Source: Prorocentrum cordatum
Taxonomy: Eukaryota > Sar > Dinophyceae > Prorocentrales > Prorocentraceae
NCBI GenBank assembly: GCA_963575745.1
Contig: CAUYUJ010020615.1
Coordinates: forward strand, 648,736 to 712,735
Direction of reading: 5' to 3'
Length of the DNA: 64,000 bases
This document shows positions 21,176 to 30,083 of the stretch, piece by piece. Made by a program: the position numbers and the translations under genes. The stretch's first letter is position 1. Every line of letters starts with the position of its first letter. The notes below the pieces were generated by a model. The model worked only from the letters and a program-made list of their open reading frames with translations, was not told the origin of the DNA and did no database searches.

Positions 21176-21439
21176 TGATACGAGGCAGCGAACATGAAAA
21201 ATATTGTACTTTGCAAGATTTGTAGGAAACCAGGATTCCGCTTTAAAAACGGCGACGCCAGTGCCATCTTCAGCAATGGCCCGAACATATATCAGTAACA
21301 ATGAAAACAAACAATATGGCAAATAAGGGTGGGGACATTGGAGGGAAAAAAGCTGCACGACGGGATGGAATGGGGACGGGGGGGAGGAAGTGGAGGATGC
21401 CCTTCCAGGATAGGGCAATCTGTTTTGCATTGGGCGCAC

Positions 21440-21700
21440 GTGTCCCAAAGGCCCCGAAGAGGGCCCCAAGATGGCCCAAGAGGCGACCAAGACGGCCCAT
21501 GGAGGACCCCAAAACGGCTCCAAGAGGGGTCCCGAACAAGGAACGCGGACCGACAATGCGAGTTTTCCGCCCCAAGCGCCCCATTGGATGAGGCCCCAAG
21601 AGGCTCGAAGGAGACCAAGAAAGGCCCTCGAGGTCCCGAAAAGATGCCCAAGGGGCTTCCAGATTGCTTGTACGCTCCTGAGAGGCCTCCCGCGAGATCC
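21440..21700. repeat. CCCAAGA-type array
   Basis: Repeated CCCCAAGAGGGC, GCCCAAGAGGCG and related words; it is followed by ACCCAAGCACGGTGGCGGGA, a word also found near the array end at 53425. Confidence 0.85.
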
Positions 21701-21833
21701 AAACGAGCATCCAAGAGGCTTCTGGTCGACCCACAACCCAAGCACGGTGGCGGGATAGGCCGAAGGCCGCTAGATACGGACGCTCAACCACGCGAGGCGA
21801 CGCCGTCGCCATCGCTGAAAGTCATACTGTTCC

Positions 21834-21892
21834 TCATTCTCCTCCTCCTCCTCCTCCTCCTTCTCCTCCTCCTCCTCCTCCTCCTCCTCACC
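21834..21892. repeat. (CTC)n microsatellite
   Basis: CTCCTC run of about 58 bp directly before the dispersed repeat at 21890. Confidence 0.9.
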
Positions 21893-22060
21893 CTCCCATC
21901 CCGCCCTCTCCCCGGGGAGGTGCCCCCCTCGCGTCCGAGCCCGAGCCCGAGTGGCCGTCGGCGGTCTTCGGCGGCATTCGGAAGCGTTCGGCAGCATTAG
22001 GCGGCCCTCGGTCGGTTGGAGTCGGGATCTCGCGAGTCGGTGTGGGTGGCATCGGTTTTT
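21890..22060 (+). repeat. dispersed repeat, copy 1 (pair of 28430-28615)
   Basis: Contains CCCATCCCGCCCTCTCCCC, then GGCGGTCTTCGGCGGCATTC, GAAGCGTTCGGCAGCATTAG and GCGAGTCGGTGTGGGTG. The copy at 28430-28615 matches over about 170 bp with roughly 85 percent identity. Both follow a CTC tract. Confidence 0.85.
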
Positions 22061-22506
22061 CCTCACAGTGCGGAGGTCGAGAGCTGAAAGCAGAGGGTCG
22101 ACGTGCGCGCCAGCGGCGAGCGTGACGTACAGTCACGAACAAAAAGTTCTGCACGGTGTTTAAATAGAGCCACGTGCCATCACGCACCATACGTCTTCGT
22201 TGTCGTCGGATCGTCCGTGTGTTGCGTCTTCGTCGCCACCGTCGTCGTTGTCGTTGCGTCCCTCCCCGTGGTAGCTGCACGCCGCCCTCCCGCCATCCAG
22301 GTTCCGTCGTCGTCCGTTCCCGTCCTCAGCCTTTCCCTGCATGCATCCTTCCCCCCCGTCGTCCCTTCATCCTCCTATTTCTCTTGGTTCCCGCGCCCCA
22401 CACTCCCCCTCCCATCATTCCCCTCATCATTACATCATTTGGCTCTGGGTGCTCCGCACCCGTGGCTCGATTGACAGACGGCGCAAAATGCGCTGCTGTG
22501 GCCTCG

Positions 22507-23493
22507 CTAGGTGCCCTCGTTCCAAACAAGGCTGTCCTCGTAGGGTGGCTGCGTGCCATCCTCAAGGCGCTCGTCAATCGGCGGCGGCGGGTCTACACCG
22601 AGCCTCGCAACCTCGTCACGGAACTTGGCTCCTCCACTTTTTGCGGGGTGGCCAGGGATCCAGCGACCACGCTCCTGATAGTCAACCGTATCCGCCGTAG
22701 CACCGTCCAGCTGCTGGATCGTGTGCTTGTTATTCTGGGCGAGCCCCAGTGGGGCTTTTGCCTTGGCAGAAATCGCGAGCATGATGGGTGCGCTGAGATT
22801 GCTTGTGCTTGGCCCCGCATCCGTCAGATGATCTGCTGATGGCGGCTGCGGGGTTGCTTCTGGCGGCACCGTCTCTACCACCGTCGGCGTTGGACCCTTC
22901 AGGATGGCATCCTTCGGCGGCGGCGGTGGCTTCTCAGCTGGCTCGGATGAAGCTGGCGCTGCATCTGGGTCTCCATTCGGAGAGGCGGGGATGTACACAG
23001 GGACGTCTTCCGCTTCAGGGTCAGGCGGGTGCGCTGCCGACGAGACGCGCGGTGCCTTCTGTTTCGGCTCGTCTTCGTCATTCAGCATCCTGAAACGGTC
23101 GCGCCTCTCCTTTGAAGGTCGATCGGCTTCGGGCGGATCTCTATCAAAATCGGGATGTGCAAGATGTGGCTGCGGCGGTAGTCCTGTGGGAGGTGGTCTA
23201 TGTTGAGTGTCACCTTCGGGTGCATGCTCATCTCCAGTTCGCCCCTGGAGCCCCCCATGGGTGGTGTGTATCTGGCTAGGGCCGCGCGCACGGTGCACTG
23301 TGATAAACGACTCGAGCCGCGAAGCTGCTGAGGACCCAAAATCCGAACGCACGAAATCGAGCCTGCAATTTGCATCCGCCCAAGCCCAAACCCTGAGCCG
23401 CCCGAGTCTGATTTCAGTGATTCGTTCGGGGTGTGTTTTCGAGAACGAGTGTTTCCGCTCGCTGGAACAGTCCGTGCTCACGTCGGCGCGGCT
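22507..23493 (-). CDS. cargo gene 5, hypothetical proline-rich protein
   Basis: Open for about 328 codons to a stop at 22507. It has no ATG; an acceptor (GGTAGCACAG) near 23495 would make this an internal or last exon. The first 70 residues look globular (THPERITEIRLGRLRVWAWADANCR in part, with DFVRSDFGSSAASRLESF). The middle is Pro/Glu/Asp-rich (KEKP-type runs, VPVYIPASPNGDPD), and the end is mixed. I do not recognise a domain. It lies 1 kb downstream of cargo gene 4 on the same strand. The amino-acid balance argues for coding, but nothing in the sequence fixes its partner exons. Confidence 0.4.
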   Translation of the reverse strand, partial: SRADVSTDCSSERKHSFSKTHPERITEIRLGRLRVWAWADANCRLDFVRSDFGSSAASRLESFITVHRARGPSQIHTTHGGLQGRTGDEHAPEGDTQHRPPPTGLPPQPHLAHPDFDRDPPEADRPSKERRDRFRMLNDEDEPKQKAPRVSSAAHPPDPEAEDVPVYIPASPNGDPDAAPASSEPAEKPPPPPKDAILKGPTPTVVETVPPEATPQPPSADHLTDAGPSTSNLSAPIMLAISAKAKAPLGLAQNNKHTIQQLDGATADTVDYQERGRWIPGHPAKSGGAKFRDEVARLGVDPPPPIDERLEDGTQPPYEDSLVWNEGT

Positions 23494-23793
23494 GTGCTAC
23501 CAACAGCACCGCGTGGTTGCTGTGCGTAGATTACCAACGCACCAGGCATCCAAGAAAACATAACTGCTGCAGCCATCGCTGCATCGGAAGACTGCGCCCA
23601 CACACGGACTCGCCGACCACACCTAGTTGAAACACGTGCAGCGGCATGACCGCGTGCGCATGGCAGTCCACCGACAACGTTAAAGCAACGCAGACAAGGG
23701 CTGGCTCTCCCAACGGAGGTGTAGCCCGCACCATGCCCTTCATCACACAGATGGGCTTCGAACTTAATGAGGTCTCACGCAGGCCACACAACT

Positions 23794-23830
23794 CCTACGC
23801 GGTCCTACGCGCCGCGTAGGACCGCGTAGG
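23794..23830. repeat. CCTACG-type hairpin, perfect 17-bp stem
   Basis: CCTACGCGGTCCTACGC, loop GCC, then its exact reverse complement. One of six places in the insertion with the TCCTATGGGGTCCTACG word family. Confidence 0.92.
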
Positions 23831-24164
23831 ACCTCATAGGACCCCACAGGGCCCACCATTATGAGTTACAGCTGCACTGCCGTCGCGGCGACCACTCGCG
23901 CGTGCCTTGTGAGACCCCAATAGTATGAAGCACAGCTGGTGTACCCGCGCGTGCAGTCCAAGCATGGATTGATCCCCCCGGGTTCCATTCACTGCTGATG
24001 CCCACCCCCGTTTAGCATATGTTGAGCTGGGGACATATGTCGAAGTACTGCGCATGCGGGACATTACTGCATTAATTAGCAACTAGCGAGTGCGAAGGGA
24101 GAGACTGAAAAGTGCGCGGCAATGGCATTGGCAATTGGCAACGCCTCCAAAACACTCCTCCCTC

Positions 24165-24345
24165 CTCCTCCCTCATCCCCCTCGTCCTCCTCCTCCCTCC
24201 TCCTCCCTCCTCCCTCCTCCTCCCTCTTCATCCTCCTCCCTCCTCGTCTCCTCCTCCTCCTCCTCCATCCTCCTCCCTTCGCATCCTCCTCGAGGTTCAA
24301 GCGGTCCTATGGACAGCCTAGGACCACGTAGGACCCCACAGGACC
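24165..24345. repeat. TCC/CTC-rich tract followed by GGACC-type palindromic words
   Basis: CTCCTCCCTC-type tract to about 24292, then GCGGTCCTATGG, CCTAGGACCACGTAGGACCCC and related words of the CCTACG family. Confidence 0.8.
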
Positions 24346-24536
24346 CCTCCGGGGACCACATGGCCCCGCCAGGGACCGCAAGAGCCCGCCGGGGACCACA
24401 CCAAGCCCACCTGGGCCTTCCACAACTACCCTGCCGTTTCGCTGCATGCCTGTTATCCTCTACTAGGTCTTTGTGTTTCTCTAACAGCTCGTGTGCCACG
24501 TTGCCGCGCAGCGTGCCTGCAAAAGCCAATGCATTC

Positions 24537-25601
24537 TTAAAACTCCATCGGGTAAAAAGCCGAAGCGGCAGTTGATTCAACGACGCACGCCGCAATGGCC
24601 TTGGCAAACTCATCTGGATATGCTGCAGAGTCCACCAGGGCGTCGCGATTGCCTTCGGTCGAGGACCCAGTCTCGATGTACAGCTTGGTTCTCGATTGTG
24701 CCCCACCACCCGCATCGCCGCGGCGCGCTTGCCTAACCAGCCGAGACATCGCTATGCTCGCATCCAGGTTAGTGTACAGCTCGAGCTGCTTCTCGGAAGG
24801 CGCGCCGAACTGGTGCAGCGATGTAGTGTATCGCTTGCCATTCCCTGTCACTATCGCATTGCAGATCCACGGCACGCGGTACAGCAGGCTATTGAGTGGC
24901 TGCTCGATGCCGAAATTGATTCGCTTCACGTTACAAAGCAACAATAGCCACGCCACTACAACCGATCCAAAGTTTGCCGCCGTGGACTTGGCGACATTCT
25001 CCTGGCCAAGGATGGACCAGCCGCGCATCTCCCTGGAGTACGCACCCCTGCAAAGAAACGATAACCACGTCTTACACTCTGGGCTGAACCAAGCGAGTCC
25101 ATCTTCGACGATCGATGCGATGATCCATGCACAGTAGAATACACCGACTAAGGTGGTGATGTCCTCTGATTTATCATCCTCCCTGTCAAACGTGATTGCA
25201 ACCATGCCCACACTGCGAGCGAAATGTGCTGCTGAACCCTTGCCAGAGAAGATCCGCCAGCCCATTGGGGCGTCCAGGTCAGAGGAGCGCATCTCGTGCA
25301 ATCAAAGCATCGTTTGCATTTGTTGGAGGGAAGCCACTGCTGGAATCGCAGTTGCTACGTGTGTCCGTTTCTGGAGTCAGCGGATGGCGTCAGCCTCCCA
25401 TATCAGTCCGAGGTGCGTCTTGCGCGGCACAGACCATGTCTGTAGCTCTGCCTCTGCCAGACGCACCGCAACAGTAGGATCGATGCCTAGCGGAGTTAAT
25501 GCTGCCTCCTCGCTGTAACCTGCTCGGGCAGCGGCGGCTCTGGCTGACGACGCTATCCACTCTGGCACGCCAGGTGCATCGAGGTGCTCAGGCAGAGCCA
25601 T
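24537..25601 (-). CDS. cargo gene 4, Rossmann/methyltransferase-like dinoflagellate family protein
   Basis: Two exons, 25601-25395 and 25292-24537, joined by a 102-nt GC-AG intron. TGGGAG precedes GCTGACG and CACGAG precedes ATGCGC; both frames are in phase 0, giving 320 codons plus stop. The start is the ATG at 25601, 5 nt after the stop of cargo gene 3. Exon 2 contains IFSGKGSAAHFARS (a nucleotide-binding-loop-like start), DREDDKSEDITTL, FSPECKTWLSF and FGIEQPLNSLL. From memory, a large dinoflagellate family has the same SPECK and EQP motifs. Their spacing resembles motif IV (PC) and motif VI (ENV) of C5-DNA methyltransferases, but activity is an inference. The end, SAAYPDEFAKAI, also fits that family's C-terminus. 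Confidence 0.7.
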
Positions 25602-25606
25602 GGCGG

Positions 25607-28232
25607 CTACACCAGGGGCGCGGGCGGCGAGTACACAAACTTGCTGAGCCCGAGCCTTGACAGCAGTCCGAACACTTTGAAAATGCGAAACTCGAACTTG
25701 GTTTGATGTGCGTGTTCGGCGGCCGACCTCAGTGTTACATTTAGGGACTCGTCGAGCCACGTTGCGTAAAGCCACGGATTCCCATGCCACCTGATCCTGT
25801 CAAACGGGGCAACAACATGCGGGGGGGGGTCCCAAGGCACACAACGGTTAGACACCAATTGAACACATTCTGTTTTACGTAAACACATCAGGTTTTTATC
25901 AACAAAACGTAATAGTTAGATGCCATGCCCCCCCAGGATTCATCGCACATGCTCCCGAACTTTCGTGTTTATTACCCTCACGCCCTCGACGCACTGCCTC
26001 CCTAGTGCAGCTGCTCTCGTCTGCCGTCACTACCCCCATCGAGTTCGCCAGCTTCGTCCTGCGAGTTCCTATGGGCGGCGCCACAGGGTCCTACGAGGTC
26101 CTATGGGCTGCGTAGGGGTGCGTAGGTGTCTGGATGGTTTCACGCACTGCATGCGGGCGCCACTCGGGGACGGCGTCCGGGGACTGCGCCCGGGGAGGGG
26201 ACGCACGGTCCTACGACCCCCTACGCTACCCATAGGACCTCGTAGGACCTCGTTCCGTGTGCACTGGCGTTGACATCGGGGGCGGGGATGATGGGCGTGC
26301 CATAGAACCCTTCCCCCGTCATGTTATGTGCCGCGCCCAGCCTGTCGACCAAGTGCATGCTGAAATGATACTTCGGCACGAAAGCAATGCCCGCGAGTTC
26401 CGAGCGAGCAAGGTGGAGCATCATCAGGTCGAACACCCTTTGACACGTCTGCTCTGCAACTTTCATGGGCGCCTCTTTGAGAGTTTCCATCAACTCAACC
26501 ATGGCCTCGCCACTCTTAACTAAGTGGCCGTAGTCGGGGACATTCTGGCATACCGTGAGACGATCCAGCGCAAATTTCATCAGGCAGTATGTCTGGTGTG
26601 CTTTGAATTTCATTGGACAGCCACAGTGTTTCCCCGACTGCATAATGGACGCGTCTGGCTCCCCGCCCAAAATCGAGGAAGTGAGCTCCCAAATCCTATC
26701 AGATTGTTTGATATCATTTCTGTTTTGCCACTCGGACATGTCGGCACTGAGTTTCTTGATGCACGTTTCAATCTTTGTACTTTTTTGGCCACGTACTTGC
26801 CATGGGTTCGCTATGATTATACGCCACAGAACACAGGACGCCCACCGCTGTATGGGGCCATAGCACAGTGTATGTAACGCGTCAACACCTAGATGAGTGC
26901 ACGGTTCAATGCCTGTCTCATTCCCGAAGATAGGATTGCGTCTGACAACGAAGCCCTCCCTCGCACCCCCAGCATCATACCGAAACCTCCAAAACACGAT
27001 GTTGACTGGGAGCTCGCAATCAAAAAAATCTTTCACGCGATGGAGCGTGCGTGATGGCACAAGCACGTCGCCCTTTCGGAGGTTGCATATCGGCAGATGC
27101 AGGTCGTCAGTCATGGTGTACCCCCATTGCTTATCCCCCTTCTTGTACGCTGCGTTGCGCATGATGGCTGTCCGCTCTGCCTCTGTTGTCACACGTACGT
27201 GCTGCTCATGCGATGCGCACCACTGCTCGTAGTCCCCTGGCTTATGTGTTTCCCATGGCAGGTCATCTGGCTGGACATTGGAGTAGAACGCGTGCATACA
27301 ATTTTTTGTGCACGCACAGTATGGACACGGACCGTGTGTGGACGTAACTGTTGGCATGCCGTGTGTTTTGTTTGCGTCCGCCCAGTCCCCTTTCACCCAC
27401 ACCACCGCGGCTCTGAAACCGAGCGCATCACCATGCTTCGCCCGTAGGCGTGATATTGCATGGTCGTCCCCAACACAAGCCCCATCAAAATGAAAGCGCG
27501 GGCGGACACCATCCTCCAAAACTTTTAGTTGCCATCGAAAGTGCTCCAGAATCATCCATATCGAGCACCAGCCCCTACACCCGCACGAGCATAATGTGTT
27601 CTGACGAACGCTACACAGCAAGTGTCTCTTTTGAGTACTTACATTGACGAGCCAAAAGCCAACCACTGAATCCGTATTGCAGTGCAACGGTGATTGGTAA
27701 CGAACTCCGTCCGTGTATAGTGCCAGCGGGATCACAGCCCCATCACCACCATGCGTTGCCACTATTTTGTTTTTACTGTAGCACTCGGGCCAGTCTGCGG
27801 AGGCAACCTGATCTAGCAACCCGGGGTTACACCGAACCTCGTCTGCAAGCGATTCGTTCACAAGAGAAAGCTTGAACGGATGCTGGTCGTGTTTTTTTTT
27901 TTTCCGACAGGCATATGCAGGTACTCAAACTCGTTATACACAGGGACGAGGCTGTCTAAGTGGTGTTGATACTTACCACTCCGGTGGTTTGGGTGCATAC
28001 CGTACTCCCCAAACGGAGCACCCAGTACACCCGCATTGTCTGCATGGCGACATGCGATGCTAAAATCTCGGGCTGGTAATTTCCCAAGAGCCCACAAAGA
28101 CTGTAAATGGTGAAATAACGCATGGCCCGCGTGCCTCATATCCTGGAGATCACGCTCGACGTCTGCTCGCTGGCAAGCTGGCGCAGTGTCGAGCAGCTCT
28201 AGAAACCGCCTCTTCTTAGCAACGTTTGACAT
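25607..28232 (-). CDS. cargo gene 3, CxCGCRGWC-motif dinoflagellate family protein (one frameshift)
   Basis: ATG at 28232 (MSNVAKKRRF). Exon 1 runs to 26342, exon 2 from 25796 to 25607, joined by a 545-nt GC-AG intron: GTCGACAG before GCTGGG and TTTGACAG before GATCAGG, giving in-frame MHLVDRIRWHGNPW. The word GACAGG is present at both junctions. Within exon 1 a run of 12 T (27892-27903, A on the coding strand) hides a shift; one more A or two fewer join MPVGKKK to HDQHPFKLSL. Motifs: CSCGCRGWCSIW, HFDGACVGDDH, VWVKGDWAD, GPCPYC and LGVDALHTLCYG. I recall this set in a very abundant dinoflagellate family. Cys pairs and invariant Asp residues suggest a zinc-dependent nuclease or transposase relative; unproven. 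About 690 codons in all. Confidence 0.72.
26085..26250. repeat. CCTACG/GTAGG-rich inverted-repeat region inside an intron
   Basis: GGTCCTACGAGGTCCTATGG, GCGTAGGGGTGCGTAGG, CCTACGACCCCCTACG and AGGACCTCGTAGGACC. They lie wholly within the 545-nt intron of cargo gene 3. Pairing is imperfect compared with the hairpins at 34767 and 36099. Confidence 0.7.
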
Positions 28233-28429
28233 GGCAACGGCAGGAGCTGGCAGGGGTACACAAAACAGGGGCGCCGCCTTGACCCCAAATGCCAGCTACT
28301 GCGTTACACGACCCTCCCCCCAGACAGTGCAGACAACACAGTGTGCATGTTCGAAAATTCTGTCTCATCATCCTCATCCTCGTCCTCGTCCTTCTCCTCC
28401 TCCTCCTCCTCCTCCTCCCCCTCCTCCTA

Positions 28430-28615
28430 CTCCTCCCATCCCGCCCTCTCCCCAGGGAGATGCCACCCCGTGTCTGTGCCCGAGCTCGAGTGGCTTTCGG
28501 CGGTCTTCGACGGCATTCGGAAGCGTTCGGCAGCATTAGGCGGCCCTCGGAAGCCCTCGGCGATTTTCAGCTGGGGTCGGGTTCTCGCGACTCGGTGTGG
28601 GTGACATCGGCTCGG
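28430..28615 (+). repeat. dispersed repeat, copy 2 (pair of 21890-22060)
   Basis: Starts after a CTC tract with CCCATCCCGCCCTCTCCCC and continues through GAAGCGTTCGGCAGCATTAG to CGCGACTCGGTGTGGGTG. It has about 25 bp (GGAAGCCCTCGGCGATTTTC) not in copy 1. Both copies have the same orientation inside the insertion. Confidence 0.85.
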
Positions 28616-28639
28616 CTGCTCGGCATCAGCCTTGTATCG

Positions 28640-30060
28640 CATCGCATCGGCTCGTCTCTTCTCTGCAGCTGGACCCGCGCAGCTGCCTCGTATGTGTATG
28701 CCCTCTCGGCGAGGGCCACCAAGCCGCGCGTGAAACGCGCGCGAAAAACTTGAAACCATCCGTGTGTGCAGGAGTACCTCCTCTCTCCAGCTCCTCCCTT
28801 ACCATCCCATATTCCCTGCAAGCGTGGATGACCAGCGTGTGGTCGAAGAAGCCCGCTCAGGCGTTGCAGAAGGCCAACGACAGCATCTCCTGGGCGTTGG
28901 CGGGGGGCGGGCACCCTCCAGGGAGCTCCGGGGAGTCTGGCCAGGGATCCGATAGTCATAGCGGTGGCGTGTTGGCCCTCAGGGGCTCTGACTGATGGGC
29001 TGGACCCCGCAGAACCCCTCAGAACCCCGCATGACCCCTTAGGACACCGCAGAACCCCTGCAAGACCCCAAATGACGCGCCCCTGCGGACTCCTATGGGG
29101 TCCTACGGTGGTCCTACGGGGTCATACGGGGTCCTACGGGGTCCTACGGGGTCCTACGGGGTCCTACGGGTGCGTCTTCACTGTGAAAACACAGGTTTTG
29201 CATCATCACTCCTACGGCCTCCTTCGGCACACCTACGCTACACCTACGGCCTCCTACGGGGGGGTGGCGGTGGATTTCACGCGCGCGCGCACAAACCTTG
29301 CGTGGAGCTCTCGGAGCGCGCGCGAGGCGGTTCCGACAAGGTTGGGGGCGGCTGGATGGGTCATCGGGGGTCGGGCGCGCCTGGGAGGGCTTGACAGTTT
29401 CGGAATCTCGTGGTTTGGGGCATGGGGGCTCGGACGCTCGCCTGGACGCGATCGGCCGCCCCCGCCCGGGGAGGAGGACGAGGCGGGGGGGGGCGAGGAG
29501 GGGGCGGAGCGGGCACGCGGGATGGGGGCGAAAGGAGGGAGGGAGGGCGGGAGTGAGAGAGAGAGGGGGAAGGAGGGTGTGTGTGGATGGATGGGAGCAA
29601 GAGTGCTAGCGACAGCAGCCAGCGCCGATCCTCCAGCTGCCCGAGTCCAGCTGCGAAATGAAGCTCACCGTGACGCAGCGCCTCTCGGGAGGACGAGAAA
29701 CAAGGGGGTATATGCTCCCCTCATCCTCCCCATCCCTCCTCCTCATCCTCCCCCTCCTCCCTCCTCCTTCTCCTCCCTCCTCCCTCCTTCCTTTCCCTCC
29801 TCCTCCTCCTCCTTCCTCTTCCTCCTCCTCCTCCTCATCCTCCTCCTCCTCCTCATCCTCCCTCTTTGAGAATATTTGAGATTTTTCGGCTGTCGAATGG
29901 TACTGTACACCCACACGAATACAGTACCCGTCCTCCATCGTCCTCATACTCCTCATCCTCCTATGGTGGGTTGGGGCTGGGATATTTGGAAAAGGCCGTC
30001 GCCTTCCGACGCTCACCCCAACATCACGTAGCCCCGTACGCGTCCACGGACGCCGTCGCG
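28640..30060. other. spacer between cargo genes 2 and 3
   Basis: No gene recognised. Contains a GGGTCCTACG tandem run (29090-29175), related CTACGG words to 29255, a GA/GGGA-rich stretch (29460-29600) and a long CTC/TCC tract (29720-29870). The short frames here are purine/pyrimidine-strand artefacts. Confidence 0.6.
29090..29260. repeat. GGGTCCTACG tandem run
   Basis: At least six near-identical GGGTCCTAC units followed by looser CTACGGCCTCC words; same word family as the intron hairpins. Confidence 0.88.
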
Positions 30061-30083
30061 TAGCCCACGGCTTCACATGATGT

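Noticed and set aside
22160-22480. Plus-strand frame with Val/Arg-rich product after 22100
   Set aside because: TCGTCG/CGTCGT simple repetition and no linkage to another exon.
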